Below are positions 1 to 8,283 of a DNA stretch of 64,000 bases, piece after piece. The position numbers and the translations under genes are program-made. Every line of letters begins with the position of its first letter. Position 1 is the first letter of the stretch. Source of the DNA: Phycisphaerales bacterium (GTDB lineage: Bacteria; Planctomycetota; Phycisphaerae; Phycisphaerales; UBA1924); NCBI GenBank assembly GCA_029260515.1, contig JAJDDC010000040.1:434001-498000 (forward strand). Reading direction: 5' to 3'. Below the pieces are notes generated by a model. The model was given only the letters and a program-made list of their open reading frames with translations, was not told the DNA's origin and did no database searches.

Positions 1-23
1 CGCGGGGGGGGCATGCGGGTGGG

Positions 24-506
24 TCAGCCGAGGCCGGGGCCGGAGATGGTCGTGCCGCCGGGGTTGTCGTTGGTGTTGTCGCCGGGGTCGTCGGGGGGGA
101 GGTCGTCGCGGAGTCTCTCGACGAGATCGATGAGGCGCTTGCGGTCCTCCTCATCGAGGAGGTGGGCGGCTTCGAGGAGCCTGGCCGGGGTGAGTTTTTT
201 GCGGACCGACGAGCCGTCGGGCAGGCGTCGGATGGCGGTGCCCGGGGAGGCGCTGAGCATGTCGGGGGTCCGCTCGATGAGGTCGGCGGCCTTGCGGAGC
301 ATGGCGGCGGCGGTCGCGGGGGCGACGCCGTGGTCGATGCGGATCTTGACGGGAACGAGGCTCGCGTCCGATCCGTCATGCCGCAGGACGGTGGCGTGGA
401 TGACATGGCCGTCGGCGTCGGCGGTGGGCTCGTCCATCTTGTCGAATGTCTCGACATTGATGCCGGAGATGTAGATCGCGGTCTGCTTGTTGGTCGTCAT
501 GTTCAT
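24..506 (-). CDS. Hypothetical protein downstream of mnmA
   Basis: A 160-residue hydrophilic protein that I do not recognise. The ATG at 506 overlaps the mnmA stop codon in an ATGA arrangement, so the two are translationally coupled in one operon. The N-terminal half (residues about 5-60) alternates short beta-like stretches (AIYISGINV, VIHATVLRH, VPVKIRI). The middle is helical and charged (DEEDRKRLIDLVERLRDD), and the last 20 residues are a low-complexity P/G/D/N tail. There is no signal peptide, membrane segment or cysteine motif. A tRNA-modification link is suggested only by the coupling to mnmA. Confidence 0.75.
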   Translation of the reverse strand: MNMTTNKQTAIYISGINVETFDKMDEPTADADGHVIHATVLRHDGSDASLVPVKIRIDHGVAPATAAAMLRKAADLIERTPDMLSASPGTAIRRLPDGSSVRKKLTPARLLEAAHLLDEEDRKRLIDLVERLRDDLPPDDPGDNTNDNPGGTTISGPGLG

Positions 507-1783
507 GCGTTGGCGGCGGCGAGGGGGCTCGCGGGGGATCGGCGGAGCGGTGTGGCGCGTGCGATCCATGCGCCGGCGAGGACGTGGTCCGGGTTGGTGT
601 GACTGTAGATGACGACGGCCTGGCCCGGGGCGACGGCGGCCTGCGGCAGGTCGAAACGGACCTCCAGGGCCGCGGTGCGCCCGGAGGGCGTCGGGGCGTC
701 GAGGTCCGGGATGACACGGACGTGGGCGGGTACGGCCGAGGCGTTGTAGCGGATCTGTGCGAAGCAGGGCGTCCAGTCCACGAAGTCGTGGTGATCGACG
801 AGCCAGTTGGCCTCGGCGGCGAGGCAGCCGGAGGCGAGCAGGTCGTCGCGGTCCCCCACCGTCACGGTGTTTGCGTCGGCGTCCTTGGCGACGACGTAGA
901 CCGGGCGCCCGAAGGCGGCGTTGAGGCCCCGGCGTTGGCCGATGGTGTAGTGGTGGGCGCCCGGGTGCTCGCCGATGGTGTTCCCGTCTGTGTCGAGGAT
1001 CGCGCCCGGTGTTGCGAGGCTCGGGCGTCGGCGTTCGAGCAGGCCGGCGTAGTCGTTGTCGGGGACGAAGCAGATCTCCTGGGAGTCGGGCTTGTCGAAG
1101 ACGGGCAGGCCGCGTTGTTCGGCCATTGCGCGAGTCTCGGATTTGCGGAGGCGCCCGATGGGCAGGAGCATGCTGGCGAGCTGGGCGCGGGGGATGCCGA
1201 AGAGGACGTAGGACTGGTCCTTGGTGTGGTCGATGCCGCGGAGGAGGGAGAATGAAGGAGATGAAGATGACGCAGACCCCTCACCCCGGCCCTCTCCCCC
1301 AAGGGGAGCGTGAGGAAGAACCCTTGCGTAGTGGCCCGAGGCGACGAGGGTGGCGCCGAGCTGTTTGGCGTAATCGTGGAGCTTGCCGAACTTGAGCCAG
1401 TCGTTGCAGCGGACGCAGGGGTTTGGTGTGCGGCCGGCGGCGTACTCGTCCACGAAGTAGTCGATGATGCGGTCGAAGTCGTTCTTGAAGTTGCAGACGT
1501 AGAAGGGGATGCCCAGGTGGGCCGCGACGAGGCGTGCGTCGGCGGCGTCTCCGACGGAGCAGCAGCCCTGCTTGCCGATCTTGAGCTTGGTGGTGTCGCA
1601 GGCGCTTGGCGTGAGGGGGGTGTCGAGGGTGTCGCCCGGGGAGCCGAGGCGCATGAAGACGCCGACGACGTCGTAGCCCTGATCCTGGAGGAGGGCGGCG
1701 GCGAGCGAGGAGTCCACGCCGCCGGACATGGCAAGGAGGACCTTCGTGCCGGGCTTGTGCGGGTTTTTGGCCCCGGGGTGCAT
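503..1783 (-). CDS. mnmA: tRNA-specific 2-thiouridylase MnmA
   Basis: ATP-dependent enzyme that makes 2-thiouridine at wobble position 34 of tRNA-Lys, -Glu and -Gln, taking sulfur relayed from a cysteine desulfurase. The PP-loop SGGVDSS lies at residues 20-26. The two catalytic cysteines expected from the family are in NPCVRCN (Cys123) and SQEICF (Cys238). At 426 residues it is longer than the usual 360-380. Part of the excess is a Gly/Ser-rich segment at about residues 156-178, between the ASGHYARV motif and LLRGID, encoded by a palindromic repeat inserted in frame. The start ATG at 1783 sits 6 nt after a TACAGT -10 box with no Shine-Dalgarno, so the message is probably leaderless. Confidence 0.96.
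   Translation of the reverse strand: MHPGAKNPHKPGTKVLLAMSGGVDSSLAAALLQDQGYDVVGVFMRLGSPGDTLDTPLTPSACDTTKLKIGKQGCCSVGDAADARLVAAHLGIPFYVCNFKNDFDRIIDYFVDEYAAGRTPNPCVRCNDWLKFGKLHDYAKQLGATLVASGHYARVLPHAPLGGEGRGEGSASSSSPSFSLLRGIDHTKDQSYVLFGIPRAQLASMLLPIGRLRKSETRAMAEQRGLPVFDKPDSQEICFVPDNDYAGLLERRRPSLATPGAILDTDGNTIGEHPGAHHYTIGQRRGLNAAFGRPVYVVAKDADANTVTVGDRDDLLASGCLAAEANWLVDHHDFVDWTPCFAQIRYNASAVPAHVRVIPDLDAPTPSGRTAALEVRFDLPQAAVAPGQAVVIYSHTNPDHVLAGAWIARATPLRRSPASPLAAANA
1277..1315. repeat. Palindromic repeat inserted in frame in mnmA
   Basis: An imperfect palindrome. The outer arms CCTCAC (1279-1284) and GTGAGG (1310-1315) enclose inner arms CTCCCC (1294-1299) and GGGGAG (1303-1308). Its core resembles the intergenic hairpin at 42255-42277. 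On the minus strand it is read as a Gly/Glu/Arg-rich stretch at mnmA residues 157-169 without breaking the frame. It resembles in principle the Rickettsia palindromic elements that insert into coding genes. Confidence 0.7.
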
Positions 1784-1789
1784 CGGGTG

Positions 1790-1795
1790 ACTGTA
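1790..1795 (-). promoter_or_regulatory. -10 box of mnmA, leaderless type
   Basis: TACAGT on the minus strand, ending 6 nt before the mnmA ATG. With usual -10 spacing, transcription would start at the ATG. No clear -35 box is visible. Confidence 0.5.
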
Positions 1796-1818
1796 GGGGA
1801 CGCGTGCGCCCTGGGTGC

Positions 1819-3021
1819 TCAGGCGGTGTCGGGATCGGGGTTGGGGTCGGGCTTGCGTTGGGGCTCGATGCGGTGCTCTGTGTAGTGCGCCTCGCCCGGG
1901 TCGGTGTCGCGCGGGCGCGGTGCGGCGGGCGTGTCGTGGAGGCTCGCGTGGCGCCCGACGGGCGGGAAGGTATCGCGTGTAAAACGGATCTTGGACGGAC
2001 GCGGGCGGGCGGGCGAGATCCCATCGAGTTGCTGATCGATCTCGTTTTCGGCGTCGGGCTCGGCGAGCGGCAACGCCTCCTCGTGCTCGGCGCTGGGAGT
2101 GGGCGGGGCGGCGAGGGCGTGGGGGACGGCGTCGTCGAGGCGCGTCACTCGATCCGCGAGTTCATCAGACTCGCGCTTTCGCCTTGCGGCGACGCGCGTG
2201 TCGCGCTCGACGGCGGTGATGTTGTTGCTCACGGCCCAGCTGGTCAGGCGCCCGAGCTCGAAAATCGCGAAGGCGAACAGGCAGACTGCCAGGAGCAGGA
2301 ATACCGACGCCCAGAGCCCGACGACGAGCAGCGAAGGAACGAGCGGCGAGAGCACGGCGGCGCCGAGCGCGATGAGCCCGCAGACCGCGATGCCCCAGGC
2401 AGAGGCGCGGAGCCGCTCGGCGACACCGGTGTCACCCGCCCAGTCGGCGAGGCACGAGAGATAGACGCACAGGGCCGAGGCGCCGAGGAACGCGACCACG
2501 CCGAGGATGGCGGCGAGGACGGCGAAGCCGACCGAGGGGGGGCCGGCCGCGTGCGTCGCGGCGACGGCGGAGATGGCAGCGAACGGGGCCGCGGCCTGCG
2601 TGAGACGGATCGCCTGGCGGAAGCGGATTGCGTCGAGCAGTGGGTCGGGGGCGGTCTGGTCCGTGAGCTGGCGTTTGGTCGTCGCGAGCCAGACGGCGAG
2701 AAACCAGGCGGAGGCTGCGAGGACGATGGCGGCGTCGGCGATGACGGGGCTCGGGAGGGCGCCGAAGCCGTCGAGCGTGCGGGCGCCCACACCCAACAGG
2801 ATCGAGAGTGCGAGGACCCAGAACGCGAGGGTGAGTCGTTTGAGATAGGCGAGAGGCGCGTCGGTGAGATTGTCGGCGAAGCGCCGGTCGAAGCCCGTTG
2901 CGTGGACCGGTGCGCCGCACTCGGAGCAGACGCCCTGCTCGTCCAGCCCGAAGAGGTCGTAGCCGCAGCGCCGGCACGGGCGGTGCTCTTGGACGCGGGC
3001 GATTGTGGGCGGGAGAGGCAT
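1819..3021 (-). CDS. Zinc-ribbon polytopic membrane protein
   Basis: A 400-residue protein of unknown function. The N-terminus carries a zinc ribbon with Cys16-x2-Cys19 (CRRCGYDLFGL) and Cys32-x2-Cys35 (CSECG), an arrangement common in planctomycete membrane proteins. About six to eight hydrophobic segments follow between residues 60 and 270, then a charged cytoplasmic tail of some 130 residues rich in Asp, Glu, Arg and Pro. A TACACT box ends 8 nt before the start codon, suggesting its own short-leader or leaderless transcript. It lies between purQ and mnmA on the same strand, but nothing ties it to either function. Confidence 0.8.
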   Translation of the reverse strand: MPLPPTIARVQEHRPCRRCGYDLFGLDEQGVCSECGAPVHATGFDRRFADNLTDAPLAYLKRLTLAFWVLALSILLGVGARTLDGFGALPSPVIADAAIVLAASAWFLAVWLATTKRQLTDQTAPDPLLDAIRFRQAIRLTQAAAPFAAISAVAATHAAGPPSVGFAVLAAILGVVAFLGASALCVYLSCLADWAGDTGVAERLRASAWGIAVCGLIALGAAVLSPLVPSLLVVGLWASVFLLLAVCLFAFAIFELGRLTSWAVSNNITAVERDTRVAARRKRESDELADRVTRLDDAVPHALAAPPTPSAEHEEALPLAEPDAENEIDQQLDGISPARPRPSKIRFTRDTFPPVGRHASLHDTPAAPRPRDTDPGEAHYTEHRIEPQRKPDPNPDPDTA

Positions 3022-3029
3022 CCCGGGTC

Positions 3030-3035
3030 AGTGTA
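3030..3035 (-). promoter_or_regulatory. -10 box of zinc-ribbon membrane protein
   Basis: TACACT on the minus strand, ending 8 nt before the ATG at 3021. There is no Shine-Dalgarno in between. Confidence 0.4.
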
Positions 3036-3068
3036 CGGACGCGGGCGTGGAGTGATGCGTGCTTCGGC

Positions 3069-3872
3069 TCAGGCGGGCTGGCGCACGGCGGCGGCGACGG
3101 CGGACTTGAAGATTGTCAGGCCCGGTGTGTCGGAGGCCTTGGTCTCGTCGTCGAGACGTGTCCAGAAGGGGTGCTTGGTCCAGTCCAGGTAGCGTTCGGG
3201 GTGGGGCATGAGGCCGAAGATGCGGCCCGTGGGATCGCAGATGCCGGCGACATTGCCCATGGAGCCGTTGGGGTCGTCGGTGTAGCGGAGGGCGATCTGG
3301 CCCTGGGATTCGAGGGAGGCGAGCGTGGCGTCGTCGGTGACGAAGCGGCCCTCGCCGTGGGCAATGGGCAGGCGGAGGACGTCGGCGCTGGCGCCCGCGT
3401 CGAGACCCTCGGTCCAGATGCAGCACGAGTTTGGCTCGGCGGCGACGGGGATCCAGTCGTCGATGTAGCTGGCGGACGCGTTCTCTGTGAGCGAGACGGT
3501 CTGGTCGGGGGGCGTGGCGGGCCAGGGCTCGCCGGCGGCGGGGCCTGGGAGCATGCCGGTCTGGACGAGGATCTGGAAGCCGTTGCAGACGCCGATCATG
3601 GGCACGCCGCGCTCGGCGGCGGTGCGGAGTCGGGCGTAGAGGCGTTCGCGGGTTTTGACGGCGAAGATACGTCCGGAGGCGACGTCGTCGCCGAAGGAGA
3701 AGCCGCCGGCGAAGGCGATGAGATCGGCGGCGTCGAGGTGCCCCGGGCGTTCGATGACGCGGTCGAGGTGCATCAGCTCGGGCTGTGCGCCGGCGAGTTG
3801 GAAGGCGCGGCAGAGCTCAACATCACAGTTCGTGCCGGCCGCTCGTAGTACAAGGGCACGTGGGCGGCTCAT
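3069..3872 (-). CDS. purQ: Phosphoribosylformylglycinamidine synthase, glutaminase subunit PurQ
   Basis: Glutamine amidotransferase subunit of FGAM synthase, the fourth step of purine synthesis. It releases ammonia from glutamine for the PurL subunit, which is not in this window. The class I glutaminase nucleophile is Cys96 in GVCNGFQ, and the His/Glu pair is in the C-terminal MPHPERY motif. AGTNCD near the N-terminus and the GGFSFGDD motif are typical of PurQ. The length is 267 residues, somewhat more than the usual 225-230 of small PurQ. The ATG at 3872 follows a TAAGAT -10 box by 6 nt and has no ribosome binding site. It is divergent from the DUF1015 gene. Confidence 0.95.
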   Translation of the reverse strand: MSRPRALVLRAAGTNCDVELCRAFQLAGAQPELMHLDRVIERPGHLDAADLIAFAGGFSFGDDVASGRIFAVKTRERLYARLRTAAERGVPMIGVCNGFQILVQTGMLPGPAAGEPWPATPPDQTVSLTENASASYIDDWIPVAAEPNSCCIWTEGLDAGASADVLRLPIAHGEGRFVTDDATLASLESQGQIALRYTDDPNGSMGNVAGICDPTGRIFGLMPHPERYLDWTKHPFWTRLDDETKASDTPGLTIFKSAVAAAVRQPA

Positions 3873-3878
3873 ATGCCC

Positions 3879-3884
3879 ATCTTA
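3879..3884 (-). promoter_or_regulatory. -10 box of purQ, leaderless type
   Basis: TAAGAT on the minus strand, ending exactly 6 nt before the purQ ATG, with no Shine-Dalgarno between. The flank out to 4085 holds no other recognisable feature. Confidence 0.5.
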
Positions 3885-4085
3885 TCTGACTTCGCGGTCG
3901 GTGGCATGAACGGAGTTGAGAGAAAAAACAGAATGGGGGCGGGCGTGGGACCCCGCTTGTTCAGGGGGAATCGGGGGGATGGGACGGCTGCGGGCCCCGG
4001 CTCGGGCGGTGGGCCTAGTGTGCGGGCGGGCCCCGGGTGGGCGGGATCGAGAACGCTGACGGGATGAGTCAGGGAGGGCGGTTTC

Positions 4086-5447
4086 ATGCCGACGGTGTAC
4101 CCATTCTGGGGCGAGCAGTACCGGGGCGGGCGTGGTGATGTGAGCGTTTTCGTGGCGCCGCCGTACGACGTGTTGGACGCGGCGGGCAAGGCGGCGCTGC
4201 TGGGCAGGGATGCGAAGAACATCGTGGGGATCGACCTGCCGCACGTGCCCGCGAAGGAGCTGGGGCCGGCGTCGGCGTACGAGGGGGCGGCGGAGTCTTA
4301 CGCGGCGATGCTCGCGGGCGGGACGATCTCGCGGCGCGACAAGCCCGTCATGCTCGCGTATCGGCAGACCTTCGAGTTCGGGGGAGCGACGCACGAGCGG
4401 TGCGGGATGTTCTGCAGCGTCGAGACGGTTCCGCTGGGCCCGGACGCGGACGGGTCGCGGGGGGGCGGGGTATTGCCGCACGAGCAGACGTTCTCTGGTC
4501 CCAAGGAGGACCGGATGGCGCTGATGAGGGCGACCAAGCGCCAGCTCTCACCGATCTTCGGGATGCACCCGGACGAGGACGGGGTGGCGACGCGGATCGT
4601 GCGCGGCGTGATGGCGTCGCGGGACGCGGACATGACCGCGGACCTGGGCGACGGTGTGACGCACGAGGTGTGGACTGTCGAGGACGAGGAGACGATCGCG
4701 GCGTACCGGGATGCGCTGTCGGGCGAGGACGTGTTCATCGCCGACGGGCACCACAGGTACAACACGGCGGTGAGCTACCTCGCGTCGCTCGAGTCGGAGG
4801 GGCCGATACCGTTCGATCATCCGGCACGGCGGACAATGTTTGTGATGGTCTCGATGTCTGACCCTGGGCTCGTGATCGGGGCGACGCACCGGGTTTTGGG
4901 CGGGATGAAGGACTACACGATCGAGCGGTTCATCGAGGCGTCGGCGGGGATCCTGAACGTCGAGGCGGTGGACAACGATCCCAGGAAGTTCGACTCGCAG
5001 ATCGAGCACATCGCGGCCCGCGAGGGGACCAACGTGTTCGGCGTGTACGACTTCGCGACCGGTCTGTGCTTCTGCGCCTGGCCCGCGTCGCCCGACCCCC
5101 TGGAGGAGCGGTTCGGCGACAAGCCCGGGGCGTGGCGGAAGCTCGATGTGGCGTTGATCCAGCACCTGATCGTCGAGGAGATCTGCGAGCCGGAGTTGAA
5201 CGCCGGCGGGGGCGTCAAGTGGGCGTTCCCGCACTCGATCGAGGAGGTCCTGTCGATCGGGCGGGGCGAGGAGACGGGCAGCGCGATCGCGGGCGGGGGC
5301 AAGCCCCAGATCGCGATCATCGTGCGCCCGACACCCTTGGAGGCGGTGCGTGAGATCAGCCGGGCGGGCGAGCTGATGCCGCAGAAATCGACGTTCTTCT
5401 TCCCGAAGTTGGCGACGGGGTTGGCGCTCAACCCGCTGGCGCCCTAG
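4086..5447 (+). CDS. DUF1015 family protein
   Basis: A 453-residue soluble protein matching the DUF1015 family in length and motifs. It begins with a YPFWGEQYR segment and FVAPPYDVL (typical start of the family), followed by a central IADGHHRYNTAVSY motif. DGHHR resembles the motif of the ParB/SbnI-type fold, some members of which are nucleotide-dependent kinases, but the function of DUF1015 itself is not settled. A GGGAGGGCGG stretch lies about 8 nt before the ATG and serves as ribosome binding site. It is divergent from purQ and converges with the thioredoxin-fold gene, overlapping its end by 4 bp. Confidence 0.9.
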   Translation: MPTVYPFWGEQYRGGRGDVSVFVAPPYDVLDAAGKAALLGRDAKNIVGIDLPHVPAKELGPASAYEGAAESYAAMLAGGTISRRDKPVMLAYRQTFEFGGATHERCGMFCSVETVPLGPDADGSRGGGVLPHEQTFSGPKEDRMALMRATKRQLSPIFGMHPDEDGVATRIVRGVMASRDADMTADLGDGVTHEVWTVEDEETIAAYRDALSGEDVFIADGHHRYNTAVSYLASLESEGPIPFDHPARRTMFVMVSMSDPGLVIGATHRVLGGMKDYTIERFIEASAGILNVEAVDNDPRKFDSQIEHIAAREGTNVFGVYDFATGLCFCAWPASPDPLEERFGDKPGAWRKLDVALIQHLIVEEICEPELNAGGGVKWAFPHSIEEVLSIGRGEETGSAIAGGGKPQIAIIVRPTPLEAVREISRAGELMPQKSTFFFPKLATGLALNPLAP

Positions 5448-5935
5448 GGGGCGGCGGCGGACTGCCCGGGCGCGGACGGCGGTGTTACCGTCCCGGCTTG
5501 CTCGAGCCAGGCGAGATACTCGCCCGGCGGGCGGTAGCCCTCGAGCCTGGCGACGACCGTGCCCTCGCGGATGAGCAGCGTGGTCGGCAGGTACATGTAA
5601 GGCAGGCGGCGGGCGTCTTCGGGATTGGCGCCCTCGTTGACGACGACCGGGACAAACCGATCACCCACGAGTTGCGTGACGCGGTTGTCTGTGAGCGTCG
5701 AGCGTTTGAGACGGTCGCATGCGGGACACGTGTCCGAGGTGACCAGCGCGAGCACGGGGCGCCCGGTGGAGGCGCTCTGCTCGAGTGCGGCGTCGAGTGT
5801 GGGTACGGACTGGTACGCCTCGGGCATCGCGGCGGCGCCCCGGAGGAGCCTGGGGACGATGATCGCCGCGACGAGCAGACACGCGATGATTCCCAGGGGG
5901 AGGGCGGTCGCGGGGAGGGGCTTGCGGGTGCTCAT
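5444..5935 (-). CDS. Membrane-anchored thioredoxin-fold protein
   Basis: A 163-residue protein with one N-terminal membrane segment (about residues 10-30) followed by a thioredoxin-like domain facing outward. The redox motif is CPAC in SDTCPACDRLKRSTL, and the domain ends with the usual cis-Pro region (YLPTTLLIREG). The resemblance is to thioredoxin_7 / DsbD-gamma-like domains that reduce or repair extracytoplasmic thiols. It is the last gene of a minus-strand run (J-domain protein, two CNNM/CBS proteins, this gene), 81 bp after its neighbour. Confidence 0.85.
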   Translation of the reverse strand: MSTRKPLPATALPLGIIACLLVAAIIVPRLLRGAAAMPEAYQSVPTLDAALEQSASTGRPVLALVTSDTCPACDRLKRSTLTDNRVTQLVGDRFVPVVVNEGANPEDARRLPYMYLPTTLLIREGTVVARLEGYRPPGEYLAWLEQAGTVTPPSAPGQSAAAP

Positions 5936-6016
5936 GCGGAGGGGGGAACGACCGCGTGCGGTGTGGTATTCCTGGCCCGGAGGGCTGGTGGGATACCGGT
6001 CGTAGGCCGCGGAGGC

Positions 6017-7003
6017 TTACCAGGATTGGATCTCGCCCACGAGCGGCTCGAAGAGGTCCTTGGGGGTGACGAGGCCGACGGGGCGTCCGTGGTGTTCGAC
6101 GACGGCCAGGCGGGCGCGGGCGGCGCGGATGGTGACAAGCGCCTCGTGGACCGAGTCTGTCGGCGCGATGCGTGGGACGTCGGTGATGAGGTCACGCAGC
6201 GGCGCGTCGGGCTCGAGGTGGACGCGGAGCTGGTCGAGCACGCCAACAACGCGGCCGGCGTCGTCAGTCACGGGGTAGCGGGTGCGCTTGGCCCGGGCGA
6301 AGAGCGCGGCCATCTGCGCGCCCGTTGCGTGGGCGGGCAGCTTGTGCACCGCGGGCCAGGGGACCATCTCCTGTGCGACGGTCGCGGCGCCGAACGCCAG
6401 GGCGCGGTCGGCGAGGGTGGACTGGACGCCCGAGAAGGCGCCCTCGGCGGACGCGCGTTTGAGCAGCGAGGCGACGCGCTCGCGTGGCGAGGCGAACGCC
6501 CGCTCGCGGGAGACGCCGCACAGGCGCGCCACGGCGCGTGCGACGACGAGCACCAGCGGGAGCACCAGCGTGAACGTCGCTGCGACGCGGAGGGTCGTCA
6601 GGATCCACGCGGACCGCTCGGCCAGACGGTCGGCGTTCTGGCGGAACACCTCTTTGGGCAGCGACTCGGCGAAAACAAGCAGCACGGGCGTGAGCACGAG
6701 GGCCTGGAGGAGGATGATCACGGTCTCGGAGAGCCCTGTGAGCGTGAGCAGGCCCGCGATACCGAGCGAGCCCATGTAGTTGAACGCGTTGTTGGCGATG
6801 AGCAGGGCGGTGAGGGCGCGGTCGGGATGGTCGAGTTCGCGCTGGAGCCTGCGAGCGGCGCGGATGGGCGGGCGGGCGGCGGCGCGGGCGCTGAGGCGGA
6901 GGCGCCCGACTCGGTAGAGCCCGGTCTCGATGCCCGAGCAGACCGCGGAGCCGGCGATGCCGACGAGCGCGATCGAGGCCCAGATGAGCAGCGGCCAGGT
7001 CAC
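6017..7003 (-). CDS. CNNM/CBS-domain membrane protein (HlyC/CorC family), shorter paralogue
   Basis: A 328-residue hemolysin-family (TlyC/CorC-like) protein. The N-terminal DUF21/CNNM membrane domain (residues about 1-135) starts with a helix and the GIETGLYRV motif, the counterpart of the canonical SGxETA. A CBS pair follows at about residues 200-325 (TRYPVTDDAGRVVGVL and RLAVVEHHGRPVGLVT). The C-terminal CorC/HlyC domain found in longer members is absent. Known members export magnesium or cobalt, or respond to them. Its start overlaps the stop of the upstream paralogue by 4 bp, so the two are co-translated and may form a heterodimer. Confidence 0.88.
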   Translation of the reverse strand: MTWPLLIWASIALVGIAGSAVCSGIETGLYRVGRLRLSARAAARPPIRAARRLQRELDHPDRALTALLIANNAFNYMGSLGIAGLLTLTGLSETVIILLQALVLTPVLLVFAESLPKEVFRQNADRLAERSAWILTTLRVAATFTLVLPLVLVVARAVARLCGVSRERAFASPRERVASLLKRASAEGAFSGVQSTLADRALAFGAATVAQEMVPWPAVHKLPAHATGAQMAALFARAKRTRYPVTDDAGRVVGVLDQLRVHLEPDAPLRDLITDVPRIAPTDSVHEALVTIRAARARLAVVEHHGRPVGLVTPKDLFEPLVGEIQSW

Positions 7004-8277
7004 GGTGCGCCCCCAGTGGATCGCTCGTGCTCGGGCACGAGGCGGACGCCGATGGTGCGGACCGCGAGGCCCTCGACGTCGGTCGCGGTCAGCTCGATCG
7101 CGCCGAGGCGGACGCGGTCGCCTTGCTCGGCGACACGCCCGAGTCGGCTCTGGATGAGGCCGGCGAGCGTGCTGACACGGGGCGGGACATCCGCCAGGTC
7201 TGCGGAGGCGGAGGGGAACATCTCGACGAGTTCACGGACACCCAGACGCCCGGGGACAACCCACTCGTGCAGTGCGACCATCATCGCGCCCTGCGCCGCG
7301 TCCTCCTCGGGGGTGGCGAGGCCCGAGAGGATCTCGTCGGCGATGTCCTCGATCTCGACCGCGCCCGCGAGCGCGCCCAGCTCGTCCACGACGATGGCGG
7401 TGTGCTCGGCGCGGCGGGTGAGTTGGGAGAGCAGGCTGTCGAGCGGGGCCTGCTCGGGGACGAACAGCGGCGCGCGGGCGTGGTCGCGGACGCGGGCGCC
7501 CGGGTCGGCGAGGTAGGCGTTGACGTCGAGGATGGCGGCGACGCCGTCGTCGGGCGAGTGCTCGCAGACGGGGAGCGTCGTGATCCGCGTCCGCGCGACA
7601 AGCTCGAGGACCTGTTCGCGCGAGGCGTCGGCGGGGAGCCAGACGAGGTCCACGCGGGGGGTCATGATCTCGCGGACGCGGATACGCCCGAGCGAAACGA
7701 CCTCGCGGAGCAGCTGGCGTTCTCGGCTGCTGACGGCGCCCTGGCGGGCGGCGGCGTCGATGAGCAGTTCGAGCTCGGCGCCCGAGGCCGGGTCCCAGGC
7801 GGCGCGGGGCGCTTCGTGGATCAGGCGCGACATGGGGGCGATGAGCCCCTTGTCGAGGACCAGCAGGGCCGGTCCCAGCAGGCCGCGGAGCGCGAGCATT
7901 GGCCCGGCAATCGCGGCGGAGAACGGTCGCCTGAGCGACGCGGCCAGGAGCTTGGCGAGCACCTCGCCCACGAGGATGATCGCGAGGACGGCGCCTGCGG
8001 AGATCGCGACGCGGGTCGGCGTGTCCTGGGCACGGAGCGTGAGCACGGACGTGACCACGAAGTACGTGACGTTCACGACCATGTTCAGGAGCAGGACCTG
8101 GATGAGCAGGGTGCGCGGGCGCGCGAGCAGACGCTCGATGGCGGCCGCGGCGTGGGGGGCGCGCTCGCGGAGCGACTGGCGGTCGGTGCGTGTGAGGCTG
8201 AAGAGCGCGGTCTCGGCGCCAGAGGCCAGGGCGGAAGCGAGCAGGAGGAACGGGAGTGTGAGCAGGAGCGGGAGCAT
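7000..8277 (-). CDS. CNNM/CBS-domain membrane protein (HlyC/CorC family), full-length
   Basis: A 425-residue member of the same family, with all three modules: CNNM membrane domain with the ASGAETALFSL motif near residue 20, a CBS pair at about 200-320 (IMTPRVDLVWLP; AIVVDELGALAGAVEIEDI), and the C-terminal CorC_HlyC domain (residues about 340-415). It starts 6 nt after the J-domain gene and overlaps the shorter paralogue by 4 bp. Tandem full and short copies suggest subunit specialisation in divalent-cation transport or homeostasis. That role comes from the family and is not shown here. Confidence 0.9.
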   Translation of the reverse strand: MLPLLLTLPFLLLASALASGAETALFSLTRTDRQSLRERAPHAAAAIERLLARPRTLLIQVLLLNMVVNVTYFVVTSVLTLRAQDTPTRVAISAGAVLAIILVGEVLAKLLAASLRRPFSAAIAGPMLALRGLLGPALLVLDKGLIAPMSRLIHEAPRAAWDPASGAELELLIDAAARQGAVSSRERQLLREVVSLGRIRVREIMTPRVDLVWLPADASREQVLELVARTRITTLPVCEHSPDDGVAAILDVNAYLADPGARVRDHARAPLFVPEQAPLDSLLSQLTRRAEHTAIVVDELGALAGAVEIEDIADEILSGLATPEEDAAQGAMMVALHEWVVPGRLGVRELVEMFPSASADLADVPPRVSTLAGLIQSRLGRVAEQGDRVRLGAIELTATDVEGLAVRTIGVRLVPEHERSTGGAP

Positions 8278-8283
8278 CGCGGG

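Noticed and set aside
1240-1330. A possible frameshift or assembly error in mnmA
   Set aside because: The reading frame continues through the repeat and the conserved motifs on both sides are in the same frame, so it is an in-frame insertion.
5498-7516. A 672-codon open frame on the plus strand
   Set aside because: Antisense to the thioredoxin and CNNM/CBS genes, which are well supported.
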